Source: Oscillibacter sp.
GTDB lineage: Bacteria > Bacillota > Clostridia > Oscillospirales > Oscillospiraceae
Direction of reading: 5' to 3'
Assembly: GCA_022796315.1 (NCBI GenBank)
Contig: JAAWIL010000014.1
Location: 1-21,366 of the forward strand
Length of the DNA: 21,366 nucleotides
The position numbers and the translations under genes were made by a program. Shown here one piece after another: positions 8,201 through 14,591 of this stretch. The notes under the pieces are model-generated. The model saw only the letters and a program-made list of their open reading frames with translations. It was not told where the DNA came from and made no database searches. Position 1 is the stretch's first letter. The number at the start of each line of letters is the position of its first letter.

Positions 8201-8371
8201 ATCCGCAAGATGGAGCGGAAGGAGCATGCGGAGATTCCCATCCTGGCCATGACTGCCAACGCCTTTGAAGAGGACCGCAAAGCGGCGCTGAACGCCGGGA
8301 TGAACGGCCACATCGCCAAACCCATTGACATTGAGAAGCTGATGGAGACCTTGGATCACGTTTTGGAGTAA
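5240..8371 (+). CDS. Hybrid sensor histidine kinase with two receivers
   Basis: A 1043-residue cytoplasmic hybrid kinase without predicted membrane segments. Domains in order: (1) a degenerate receiver-like N-terminus (1-120, ADVILADL and DVWTAPLSQEEL). (2) A PAS domain (about 128-245, IDSVPNLVWYKTKDG). (3) A second PAS (about 257-375, LETIFTTMDCGVMCHS). (4) A divergent sensor segment (about 385-515). (5) HisKA with SNMSHDIRTPMNA, phosphoacceptor His546. (6) HATPase with the N box NLLSNCIKY, KDTGIGM and GTGLGMAI. (7) Receiver 1 (about 787-905) with LVVDDD and phosphoacceptor Asp838 in VIDWLIPDMNG. (8) Receiver 2 (about 923-1040) with LLAEDN and Asp973 in LMDIQMPVMDG, ending KPID. No Hpt domain or DNA-binding output is present, so the output must be elsewhere. 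The signal is unknown; the layout recalls the ArcB/BarA/TorS type. Confidence 0.95.
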   Translation: MYHCHTQFYLVGSGDGIFEIIQGIPPLEHFTHAFWRSETPDAALAERADVILADLRGRDVPGTLEALRPKEGAELLVLAEKEQIPLLPLARLHDVWTAPLSQEELRFRFLRWQEEYKRSKDAWQTSQYLEAAIDSVPNLVWYKTKDGIHEKVNESFCRTVNKTKEQVRGQRHAYIWDVEQDDPGCIESENKVMSQRETLISEESVLTSEGVRLLTTYKSPLYDLDGSVMGTVGVGIDVTQERSYEQEILRKNRTLETIFTTMDCGVMCHSLDGSQILSINRAALQILGYASQEELMDDGFDMVASSVLDEDQAQLRECIQALKRVNDSVNIEYRVRHKNGSVIHVMGNIKLVEEDGKLFYQRFLLDCTAQKIRENEERMMKERRQMKLVQALSVDYNLVCVFNLDTGLGRALRISTCRVGVLESIFTGELSFQECMERYIETCVCEDDRELMRQACDADRLRRELENEQLYYVNYRTLCEENVRYFQMKAVRVGGEEGGYSVVMGFRSVDEETRSELEKKNLLEDALYQANRASRAKSVFLSNMSHDIRTPMNAIVGFTTLAITHIDRKEQVEEYLKKILTSGNHLVSLINDVLDMSRIESGKMHLEEALCSLPDILHGLRSIVQADIRAKQLDFYIDAVDVLNEDIYCDRLRLNQVLLNLLSNCIKYTAAGGVVSLRITEKSGAPEGFANYEFSIKDTGIGMSTEFVTHIFEPFERERNSTISGIQGTGLGMAITKNIVDMMNGDIEVRSEQGVGTEFIVSLTFRIHDGPREVQMIPGLKNCRALVVDDDFNTCDSVSYMLQQIGLRAEWTLSGREAVLRTRQAMSRGDSYSVYVIDWLIPDMNGVEVARRIRMETGENVPIIVLTAYDWSDIEEEAREAGVTAFCSKPLFLSELRSCLHSIVVKEEEETTQERRVHTGRILLAEDNALNQEIAQVILEEAGFQVEVADNGEIALEMLEKSEPGYYRLILMDIQMPVMDGYDAARRIRKMERKEHAEIPILAMTANAFEEDRKAALNAGMNGHIAKPIDIEKLMETLDHVLE

Positions 8372-8388
8372 GCGCTTTTGAAACAGCT

Positions 8389-8424
8389 GCCCCGTCCGCC
8401 GGCCTGCCCGGCGGATGGGGCTTT
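8389..8424 (+). terminator. Terminator after the hybrid kinase
   Basis: A 14-bp stem (8389-8402 with 8408-8421, one G-U pair, 5-nt loop CCTGC) begins 18 nt after the kinase stop codon. The U-tract is only TTT, so termination may be inefficient, but the stem is very stable. Confidence 0.7.
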
Positions 8425-8507
8425 GCCCATGAGGCGAAGGACGCAGGGGCGGCCTTTCCGGAATGCGGACGATTTTTCTGAATGTTGGACAAATATTCTA
8501 AAACTGC

Positions 8508-8536
8508 TTGACATTTTCCCGGAAACGCTCTATACT
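8508..8536 (+). promoter_or_regulatory. Promoter of the TPP riboswitch-thiT transcript
   Basis: Consensus TTGACA (8508-8513), 17-nt spacer, TATACT (8531-8536). Transcription would start near 8543, about 20 nt before the aptamer. Confidence 0.88.
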
Positions 8537-8562
8537 GTCAACCAGGCCACAGGGTAAACTGA

Positions 8563-8660
8563 ATACAGGGGTGCTGGATGCAGATCCGGCTGAGATGGGA
8601 ACAACATGCAGTTCCCAGACCCTTTAACCTGATCCGGATAATGCCGGCGTAGGAAGTGTG
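8563..8660 (+). promoter_or_regulatory. TPP (thiamine pyrophosphate) riboswitch aptamer
   Basis: The conserved THI-element core is present: GGGGTGC at the 5' side, CTGAGA at 8590-8595, and ACCTGATC with CCGGATAATGCCGGCGTAGGAAG on the 3' side (8627-8656). The P3 arm (CTGGAT-gcag-ATCCGG) is intact. A 7-bp P3a-type hairpin TGGGAAC/GTTCCCA lies at 8596-8617. Exact ends of the P1 stem are approximate. It regulates the thiamine transporter gene starting at 8728, together with the terminator at 8664-8714. Confidence 0.96.
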
Positions 8661-8663
8661 AGG

Positions 8664-8714
8664 ACCGCATTGCGCAGCATGATCAGGTTTGCGCCATGTG
8701 GTACTTTTTTATTT
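8664..8714 (+). terminator. Regulated terminator (expression platform of the TPP riboswitch)
   Basis: ACCGCAT (8664-8670) pairs with ATGTGGT (8696-8702) and GCGCA (8672-8676) with TGCGC (8690-8694), across a T/C mismatch. The 13-nt loop is followed by ACTTTTTTATTT. The loop segment GATCAGGTT (8681-8689) is an exact complement of AACCTGATC (8626-8634) in the aptamer core. Formation of the terminator and ligand-free refolding should therefore be mutually exclusive, so TPP binding would end transcription before thiT. Confidence 0.88.
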
Positions 8715-8727
8715 GGAGGAACCTGTG

Positions 8728-9297
8728 ATGTCTGAACGCAACGCAAAAGCCGCGCCGCTCCGCCCGATTCTGGAGGGGGCGCTGATGGTGGCCCTGTCCA
8801 CGGTGCTGGGGTACTTCCGTGTCTTCCGTCTGCCGCTAGGCGGCTCCGTGGACCTGTCCCTGGTGCCGATCTTTGTCTACTGCCTGCGGTGGGGGCCGAA
8901 GTGGGGCGTTGGCTGCGGCCTGGTCAACGGTGTTCTGGAGTACTTCCTGGGCGGCGGCATCGCCATCTCCTGGCAGTCCATGCTGCTGGACTATGTGGCG
9001 GCGGAAGCCCTCATTGGCCTGTGCGGCTTTGCCGCCGGGAGGCGGTACGGCTGGCTCTGGGGCGCCGTGCTGGGGACCTTCGGCCGCTGGGTCTCCCTGA
9101 CCGTCTCCGGCGGGCTGCTGTGGTACATGTACATGCCGGAGTCCTTCCTGGGGATACCCATGACGAACCCCTGGGTGTACTCCGTGCTCTTAAACGGAAC
9201 GCTGTGCCTGGTGGTGATGCTGGTGGATCTGGCGGTCCTGGGGCTCATGGAGGCGCAGCCGTATCTGCGGAAGGTCATTCTGGTGCGGCAGTACTGA
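8728..9297 (+). CDS. thiT: ThiT-type thiamine transporter (ECF S-component)
   Basis: A 189-residue, highly hydrophobic protein with about six membrane segments. It matches the ThiT family of energy-coupling factor S-components, which bind thiamine outside the cell and hand it in with a shared EcfAA'T module; that module is not in this window. Family features are ILEGALMVALSTVL at the first helix, the Trp/Gln/Asp-Tyr loop ISWQSMLLDYVAAEALIG near 75-92, and GRWVSLTVSGGLLWYMYMPE near 120-139. The start at 8728 has GGAGG at 8 nt. The TPP riboswitch directly upstream agrees with thiamine as substrate. The stop codon TGA abuts, and may form part of, the insertion site of the repeat element at 9298. 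Confidence 0.95.
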   Translation: MSERNAKAAPLRPILEGALMVALSTVLGYFRVFRLPLGGSVDLSLVPIFVYCLRWGPKWGVGCGLVNGVLEYFLGGGIAISWQSMLLDYVAAEALIGLCGFAAGRRYGWLWGAVLGTFGRWVSLTVSGGLLWYMYMPESFLGIPMTNPWVYSVLLNGTLCLVVMLVDLAVLGLMEAQPYLRKVILVRQY

Positions 9298-9457
9298 GAG
9301 CCTGTTTAAAATCTCCCCGCGCATGTCTTGGCGGCGTATTTTCCGCCCTGACTGCGTTAAGAATCCTTGTCATCCGTCAGGATGCCTGCGGATTTTTGCC
9401 TTGCAGGGCAAAAAATCCACTCGCCAATCCATACACGTCGAGATATTAAACAGGCTC
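9298..9457. mobile_element. 160-bp MITE-like element with terminal inverted repeats, copy 1
   Basis: The 18-bp terminal inverted repeats GAGCCTGTTTAAAATCTC (9298-9315) and GAGATATTAAACAGGCTC (9440-9457) match at 17 of 18 positions. They are flanked by TGA on both sides (9295-9297 and 9458-9460), consistent with a 3-bp target duplication. There is no coding capacity. Internal hairpins are GGCGG/CCGCC (about 9331-9348), CATCC-gtca-GGATG (9371-9384) and a GGATTTTTGCC/GGCAAAAAATCC arm (about 9390-9413). A second copy in the same orientation begins at 21248. Three-base TNA duplications are known from some IS5-family groups, so such a transposase could have mobilised it; that link is inference. Confidence 0.85.
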
Positions 9458-9747
9458 TGAGAACCTGGAAGTATGACCTTTGAACGGAAGGGCCGGAGTC
9501 ATATGCGCGTTTTTTCCGCCGTGCCGCGCGGTCCTTTGGGGGCCGAAAAGGGCAGAATGTACAAGAAATAGGAGGACTCTGGGGCTCCTTCGTCCGCGCT
9601 GCGGATGGGGGAGCCCCGGCCTGTGTTCGCTCCGGCGGGGATTTGCCGGTTGACCCAGAAGGGAATTTGCTCTAAAATAGAGGCCAATGGCGAAAAAAAT
9701 CGGGCCTGCGGACCGCTCCGCCTGCCCCCTGAGAGATTGGTGAACAT
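9458..9747 (+). other. Intergenic region upstream of pcrA
   Basis: No gene is seen. It holds a TATGACC...GGAGTCATA imperfect inverted repeat (about 9470-9503). A GC-rich compound hairpin lies at 9581-9617 (GGGGCTCC with GGAGCCCC, and inside it TCCGC-gct-GCGGA). The pcrA promoter is at 9650-9678. Confidence 0.5.
9650..9678 (+). promoter_or_regulatory. Promoter of pcrA
   Basis: TTGACC (9650-9655), 17-nt spacer, TAAAAT (9673-9678), giving a leader of about 60 nt. The ribosome binding site before the ATG at 9748 is weak (GGTGA). Confidence 0.8.
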
Positions 9748-12198
9748 ATGAAAGAGTTTAACACGCGTTACATTGCCGCCCGGCGGGCGGTGATTGCCGG
9801 GGACCTCCGGCGGCTGAATCCCATGCAGCGGCAGGCCGCCATGACCACAGAGGGCCCCCTCCTCCTGCTGGCGGGGGCCGGCAGCGGGAAGACCACCGTG
9901 CTGATCCAGCGGGTCTACAACCTTCTGACCTACGGCCGGGGCAGCGATTCCGACCAGGTGCCGGAGTGGGCCGGGGAGGAGGACCTCCTCTTCCTGGAGT
10001 CCTTTCCCGCCCAGCCCACAGAGGAGGAGATCCACCGGGCCCGCCGGCTCTGCGCGGTGGACGTGCCCCGGCCCTGGGAGATCATCGCCATCACCTTTAC
10101 CAACAAGGCGGCGGGAGAACTGAAGGAGCGTCTGGAGGCCCGGCTGGGGCCTCCCGCCAACGACGTGTGGGCCTCCACGTTCCACTCGGCCTGCGTGCGG
10201 ATTCTGCGGCGGGACGCCGAGCGCATCGGCTTTGACAAGAACTTTACCATCTACGACACCGATGACTCCAAGCGGATTCTGCGGGATATCATCAAGGAAC
10301 TGAACCTGGAAGAGAAGTCCTTTCCGCCCAGGAGTGTCCTGAGCATCATCAGCGGCGCTAAGGACCGGTATGAGAGCCCCGAGGACTTTGCCGCCAACCA
10401 CAACAGCGAGGCGGACTGGAAGCTGAGCCGGGTGGCCAAGATCTATACCGCCTACGCCAAAAAACTCCGTGCCGCCAACGCCATGGACTTCGACGATATC
10501 ATCTACCACACCGTCACGCTGCTGCGGCAGGAACCGGAGGTGCTGGAGTACTATCAGAACAAGTTCCGCTATGTGCTGGTGGACGAGTACCAGGACACGA
10601 ACCACCTCCAGTACCTGCTGACCAGCCTGCTGGCGGGGGGACGGAAGAACCTCTGTGTGGTGGGCGACGACGACCAGTCCATCTACCGCTTCCGGGGGGC
10701 CAATATTGAGAACATCCTCAGCTTTGAGAAGCAGTACAAGAACGCCCGGGTGATCCGCCTGGAGCAGAACTACCGCTCTACCCAGAATATTCTGGACGCC
10801 GCCAACGCCGTCATCCGCAACAACATGGGCCGCAAGGGCAAGACCCTCTGGACCGACAACGGCAGCGGGGAGACCGTCACCGTCAAGACCACCTTCAACG
10901 AGAGCGACGAGGCCAATTACGTGGTGGGGGACATCCTGATGCAGGTGAACCGGGGGAAGCGGTTCCGGGATGCCGCCGTGCTCTACCGGATGAACGCCCA
11001 GTCCAACGCGCTGGAGTACGCCATGCGGCGCAACGGCGTGCCCTACAAGGTGGTGGGAGGCATGAAGTTCTTCGACCGGGCGGAGGTCAAGGACATGCTG
11101 GCCTACCTCTGCGTGGTGAACAACCCCCTGGACGACCTGCGGCTGCGGCGGATCATCAACAGCCCCGCCCGGGGCATCGGCGGGACCACCATGGACAAGG
11201 TATCCCTCCTGGCGGAGAGCCAGGGGGCGTCGCTGTACGAGATCATCCGGAACGCGGACCTGTTTCCGGAGCTGAAGAGCGCCGCCACGAAGCTCTTGAA
11301 GTTTGCGGACCTGATCGACGGGCTCCGCCGGCGGGGAGGAGAGCTGGCCCTGCCGGAGTTCTACGACGCGGTCTGTGCGGAGAGCGGCTATGTTCGGGCC
11401 CTGGAGGAGAAGAACGACCTGGAGAGCCGGGGCCGTCTGGAGAACGTCCAGGAGCTGAAGTCCAGCATTCTGGGCTTTTTGGAGCACGACCCGGAGGACG
11501 CCACCCTCTCCGGCTTTTTGAATGAGATTGCCCTGTACACGGATCTGGACAGCATGGAGAGCGGAGACGACTGCGTGACCATGATGACGGTCCACTCCGC
11601 CAAGGGACTGGAATTCCCCCTGATCTATGTGGTGGGCATGGAGGAGGGCGTCTTTCCCGGCGCCTCCGCCCAGTACGATCAGGAGGAGGCGGAGGAGGAG
11701 CGGCGGCTGTGCTACGTGGCCATGACCCGGGCCAAGGAGCGGCTGATCCTCACCAACTGCCGCCAGCGGATGCTGTACGGCCGCACCAGCTCCAACCTGC
11801 CCTCCCGCTTTCTGGAGGAGATCCCGGAGGAGAATATGCGCTGGGAGGGCAAGGCGGAGCCCCGCTATGGCCAAGAGGAGCGCGCCTTCGGCGGCGGGTG
11901 GGACAGCCCGTCCTACGGGAGCGCCAGAGGCGGCAGCGTCCGCACCTACCGGGAGGAGACGCCGAAGGCGGCGCCCCAGCGGCCGGTGCTGTCCGCCGGG
12001 AAGAGCGGGGGGACCGGCCAGCCCCTGCTCCGGCTGCAGGCGGGAGACCGGGTAGAGCACACCGCCTTCGGCCAGGGGGATGTGCTGGAGGTCCAGCCCA
12101 TGTCCGGCGACGCTATGGTGACGGTGCAGTTCGCGGGCCAGGAGAAGCCCAAGCGGCTGATGCTGAAATTCGCCGGGAGCCATATGAAAAAGCTGTGA
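9748..12198 (+). CDS. pcrA: ATP-dependent DNA helicase PcrA/UvrD
   Basis: An 816-residue superfamily 1A 3'-5' DNA helicase acting in nucleotide excision repair, replication-fork and plasmid processing. Motifs in order: Q motif LNPMQRQA (24-31), Walker A GAGSGKT with Lys48, motif Ia ITFTNKAAGEL (115-125), TFHSACVRILRR, Walker B VDEYQD with Asp279/Glu280, motif III GDDDQSIYRFRGA, motif IV LEQNYRSTQNIL, motif V VHSAKGLEFPLIYVVG and motif VI VAMTRAKERL. The C-terminus ends in a Tudor-like segment (GDRVEHTAFGQGDVLEV...VQFAGQEKPKRL), the part that binds RNA polymerase in PcrA. Between Walker A and motif Ia there is an extra block of about 40 residues (roughly 63-104, acidic) that the Bacillus enzyme lacks. 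Monocistronic, with its own promoter. Confidence 0.96.
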   Translation: MKEFNTRYIAARRAVIAGDLRRLNPMQRQAAMTTEGPLLLLAGAGSGKTTVLIQRVYNLLTYGRGSDSDQVPEWAGEEDLLFLESFPAQPTEEEIHRARRLCAVDVPRPWEIIAITFTNKAAGELKERLEARLGPPANDVWASTFHSACVRILRRDAERIGFDKNFTIYDTDDSKRILRDIIKELNLEEKSFPPRSVLSIISGAKDRYESPEDFAANHNSEADWKLSRVAKIYTAYAKKLRAANAMDFDDIIYHTVTLLRQEPEVLEYYQNKFRYVLVDEYQDTNHLQYLLTSLLAGGRKNLCVVGDDDQSIYRFRGANIENILSFEKQYKNARVIRLEQNYRSTQNILDAANAVIRNNMGRKGKTLWTDNGSGETVTVKTTFNESDEANYVVGDILMQVNRGKRFRDAAVLYRMNAQSNALEYAMRRNGVPYKVVGGMKFFDRAEVKDMLAYLCVVNNPLDDLRLRRIINSPARGIGGTTMDKVSLLAESQGASLYEIIRNADLFPELKSAATKLLKFADLIDGLRRRGGELALPEFYDAVCAESGYVRALEEKNDLESRGRLENVQELKSSILGFLEHDPEDATLSGFLNEIALYTDLDSMESGDDCVTMMTVHSAKGLEFPLIYVVGMEEGVFPGASAQYDQEEAEEERRLCYVAMTRAKERLILTNCRQRMLYGRTSSNLPSRFLEEIPEENMRWEGKAEPRYGQEERAFGGGWDSPSYGSARGGSVRTYREETPKAAPQRPVLSAGKSGGTGQPLLRLQAGDRVEHTAFGQGDVLEVQPMSGDAMVTVQFAGQEKPKRLMLKFAGSHMKKL

Positions 12199-12222
12199 CA
12201 CTTTTCTCGAGAGAAAAGTGTC
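12197..12222. repeat. 26-bp near-perfect palindrome at the pcrA stop codon
   Basis: GACACTTTTCTC (12197-12208) and GAGAAAAGTGTC (12211-12222) are perfect 12-bp inverted repeats separated by GA. The palindrome begins inside the pcrA stop codon. No U-tract follows on either strand, so it is not a canonical terminator. It may serve as an mRNA 3'-end stabiliser or be a copy of a dispersed palindromic repeat. Confidence 0.75.
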
Positions 12223-12325
12223 CAAAAGAGCTTTCGCTCGCTCTGAGAGTCTGACAGGTTCCCAAGCTGGAGCGACGGCAGCGGAGTATGGTGTTTGCCT
12301 GGCTGCGGAATATCGGGAGGCATGT

Positions 12326-12958
12326 ATGTTTTTGAAGCATCTGTTTGGAAGGAAAAACGGGGGGGAACAGCCGAAAGCGCCTCCCTCGGAACCGGAGCCC
12401 TGCGGTCTGCTCCTCTCCCCCTTTGATCCGGCGGAGACGGAGGCGCTGGTGCCGGCCTTTGAGAGGCGGCTCAAGGCAGAGCTGCCGGAGCAGTACAGGA
12501 CGTTTTTGCGGAAATACAACGGCGGAGAGACGCCGAACACCCGGTTTCGGATCGGGGAGGTGGCCTCGGACCTCCGGGCGCTGTATGGCCTGGGGGCCGC
12601 AGCCCCTCGCTATCACTTCGATCAGCTGGGGAAGTCCCGGATTTTGAGGCAGGGGATGCTGCTGATCGGGGAAAACGCCTGGGGGGATCACATTGCGCTG
12701 AAGCTGTCCGGCGAGGGTGCGGGAGGGGTCTATTTTCTCTACCACGACCGGACGCCCAGGACCTTTCTGCCCCTGACGGAGGACTTCGCCGGATTTCTTG
12801 CCCGGTGTGAGAGCAATCCCCTTCACGTCCGCACCCTGGAGGAGCGGAGGGCGTCCCTGCGGGCGCAGGGACGGGAGCCCACGCCGGAGATTGAGGAGCT
12901 GTGGGAACAGGAGATCCGGCGGCTTTCGGGGCTCCATCCGGAGCCGGTGGTGCTCTGA
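12326..12958 (+). CDS. SMI1/KNR4 (SUKH) domain protein
   Basis: A 210-residue protein with a SUKH (SMI1/KNR4) fold. The hallmark is the LPEQYRTFLRKYNGGETP segment (about residues 52-69), followed by an alternating strand/loop region with IGENAWGDHIALKLSGEGAGGVYFLYHD (about 115-142) and LTEDFAGFLARC. SUKH proteins are widespread immunity proteins against secreted polymorphic toxins, though some have other roles. The start at 12326 is set by GGGAGG 5 nt upstream; the reading frame continues open to 12218, but that part covers the pcrA 3' palindrome and lacks a ribosome binding site. The next gene is an Imm49-like protein, which strengthens the immunity reading. No toxin gene is present nearby. 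Confidence 0.88.
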   Translation: MFLKHLFGRKNGGEQPKAPPSEPEPCGLLLSPFDPAETEALVPAFERRLKAELPEQYRTFLRKYNGGETPNTRFRIGEVASDLRALYGLGAAAPRYHFDQLGKSRILRQGMLLIGENAWGDHIALKLSGEGAGGVYFLYHDRTPRTFLPLTEDFAGFLARCESNPLHVRTLEERRASLRAQGREPTPEIEELWEQEIRRLSGLHPEPVVL

Positions 12959-13002
12959 GCAAACGCGTGTCTGTGGAACATATGGAAGCAGGGGGCGGGA
13001 AT

Positions 13003-13923
13003 ATGAACAAGCTGATTTCTGCGACAAGGGGCTGGAAGAGGCTTCAGAAGGAGTACCGGGAACAGGATATTCTTGGGGCGCGGACCCAAAAGCTGTGCGC
13101 GGTGCTGGAGGAGGATCTCTCCGGCGGCAGTGCGGAGGAGGCGGTCATTCATTACAATGCCCTCAGCTTTTTTTCGCTGGACTGCGGCGTGGCGGCGTAT
13201 ATGCAGGCGGCGGGGACGCGGGAACAGACCGCGGCCTGGTTTTCCCTGGCCTCCCTGGCTAGGAGAACGGTCTGCGGCCTCATGAAAAGCAGTCCCCGGA
13301 GGGCGTTTGGGAGTCCGGTCCGGCTGCAGCTGGATCTGATCACCGCCGCCGTGCTCTGTGGGGAGATACAGGCGGCGCTGGAGACTCTGGAGGTTACCCG
13401 GCTGGGGCTGACCGGGGAGAATCCGCCTGCGGAACATGGCAGCCGTCCCCGTTCCCGGACCGACCAGAGGCAGGAGCAGGAGCGGAGACGGCGGCTTGCG
13501 CTGGAGATAGACCTCTATGAGAGAGTACTGCAAGGGGAGGATGAGAAAGCCCTCCTGGCCCTGCGGGGTCTGGAGGAGCGGCGGTCCGATTCTCCGGAAC
13601 AGCAGGTACTGTGTGCTCTTTTGGAGGGGGACGGCGCGGCGTTCAGGGACGCGTTGTCCGGTCACATGAGGGCGTTTCGGAGTACTCCCGATCCGGAGCC
13701 GCTGAACTGGTTTGTGCTTCTTGCGGAGGCCGTGTATCAGATGCTCGGCGGAGAGGTCTCCCTGGACCTTGCAGACGCGCCGTCCGCGCTGCTGTGCCTG
13801 CCGGCGTGTGATCTGGCGGAAATTGGGGAGCGATTGGGGCTGTCTATGCCGGAATTTGATGTGGATGTACTGCGAAGCCGGATTGACTGGGAGAAGATCG
13901 GACCGAAATTTAAGCAATATTGA
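13003..13923 (+). CDS. Imm49-like putative immunity protein
   Basis: A 306-residue soluble, mostly alpha-helical protein. Its layout resembles the Imm49 family: an N-terminal helical block with VIHYNALSFFSLDCGVAAYM and AAWFSLASLARR (about 45-90), a central RLQLDLITAAVLCGEIQAALETLEVTRLG segment, then QQVLCALLEGDGAAFRDALSGHM and a C-terminal PLNWFVLLAEAVYQ...LCLPACDL. The family assignment is from pattern recognition only. The start at 13003 is preferred (MNKLISATRGW); ATG 12982 is an in-frame alternative and neither has an ideal ribosome binding site. It starts 44 nt after the SUKH gene and is probably co-transcribed. It ends at a bidirectional terminator. Confidence 0.6.
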   Translation: MNKLISATRGWKRLQKEYREQDILGARTQKLCAVLEEDLSGGSAEEAVIHYNALSFFSLDCGVAAYMQAAGTREQTAAWFSLASLARRTVCGLMKSSPRRAFGSPVRLQLDLITAAVLCGEIQAALETLEVTRLGLTGENPPAEHGSRPRSRTDQRQEQERRRRLALEIDLYERVLQGEDEKALLALRGLEERRSDSPEQQVLCALLEGDGAAFRDALSGHMRAFRSTPDPEPLNWFVLLAEAVYQMLGGEVSLDLADAPSALLCLPACDLAEIGERLGLSMPEFDVDVLRSRIDWEKIGPKFKQY

Positions 13924-13970
13924 AAACAACGAGGACCTGTTCGACCGCGTTCGGACAGATCCTCGTTTTC
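13924..13970. terminator. Bidirectional intrinsic terminator
   Basis: AACGAGGA (13928-13935) pairs with TCCTCGTT (13960-13967), and CTGTTCG (13937-13943) with CGGACAG (13952-13958, one G-U), across a single C/A mismatch; the loop is 8 nt. The plus side ends in TTTT. The minus side continues TTGTTTTC. It separates the convergent Imm49-like and pentapeptide-repeat genes. Confidence 0.88.
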
Positions 13971-13976
13971 CATTGC

Positions 13977-14591
13977 TTATGGCTCCACCGTAATTCCCAG
14001 AATCCGGGCCACCACAGGGGCCTGGCCGGCGGCGATTTTCGCGCCCTTCAGCTCGGCGCAAGTCTCCGAGAAAATGACCCGGTCCAGAGTGCAGCCGGTG
14101 AGATCCAGACCCCGCAGGGGCGTTCGGAAGAGCTCCGCGCCGGTGAGGTCCACGGTCTGGAAGACCGTCTTGGAGATCCGGCTCTCCGCCAGGGCGGACT
14201 CTGCGAGGGAACAGGACGCCAGGGTGCAGCGTTCCCAGACGGAATTGGTGAGGTTGGCGTAGCGGAGCACGCAGTCACGGAGGGCGCAGTCCTTGAAGCG
14301 GCTGCGGCGGAAGTCGGCGCCGTCGGCTTTGCAGCCGGTGAGATGGCAGCGGCTCCAGAAGGAGACCGGGAGGCCGCAGTCCGCAAAGAGGCAGTCGGAG
14401 AGGGTGCAGTCATAGAAGGCCGCGCCGTCCAAACGGCAGGCTGTGAAGCGGCAGGCGTGAAAGGAGACGCCCCGAAAGGTCAGGTCCGAGAGATCCAGGT
14501 TCTCCGTGTTTTCCCGGCAAAGGTCCAGTCCCTCCAGCACCTCCGTGCCCTCCCGGGCCTTCTCCGCAGCCTGGGCCAGGGCGCCGCTCAT
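13977..14591 (-). CDS. Pentapeptide-repeat protein
   Basis: A 204-residue protein built largely of A(D/N)LxX-type pentapeptide repeats from about residue 30 to 185 (for example NLDLSDLTFRG, CRLDGAAFYDC, GADFRRSRF, NLTNSVWER, DLTGAELFR). These would fold into a right-handed quadrilateral beta-helix. Many repeats carry cysteine at the variable positions. Related proteins include DNA-mimic gyrase protectors (Qnr, MfpA), but the family is broad and no function follows from the repeat alone. Its ATG overlaps the stop codon of the upstream HAD gene (ATGA, 14591..14588), so translation is coupled. A GGAGG lies inside the HAD 3' end. Last gene of the mpg operon. Confidence 0.92.
   Translation of the reverse strand: MSGALAQAAEKAREGTEVLEGLDLCRENTENLDLSDLTFRGVSFHACRFTACRLDGAAFYDCTLSDCLFADCGLPVSFWSRCHLTGCKADGADFRRSRFKDCALRDCVLRYANLTNSVWERCTLASCSLAESALAESRISKTVFQTVDLTGAELFRTPLRGLDLTGCTLDRVIFSETCAELKGAKIAAGQAPVVARILGITVEP

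Noticed and set aside
5147..8359. A 1070-codon open frame on the minus strand opposite the hybrid kinase gene
   Set aside because: It is the antisense shadow of a GC-rich gene; the translation is low-complexity (His, Leu, Val, Gly, Gln) with no domain, and the plus strand has a complete, motif-rich kinase.
12197..12222. Palindrome as pcrA terminator
   Set aside because: No T-run follows on either strand.
12218..12325. Longer N-terminus for the SUKH protein
   Set aside because: The extra 36 codons cover the 3' palindrome of pcrA and have no ribosome binding site, while ATG 12326 has GGGAGG.
9499..12540. A 1013-codon minus-strand open frame opposite pcrA
   Set aside because: Same artefact: the plus strand carries all helicase motifs, and the minus-strand product has no recognisable features or ribosome binding site.
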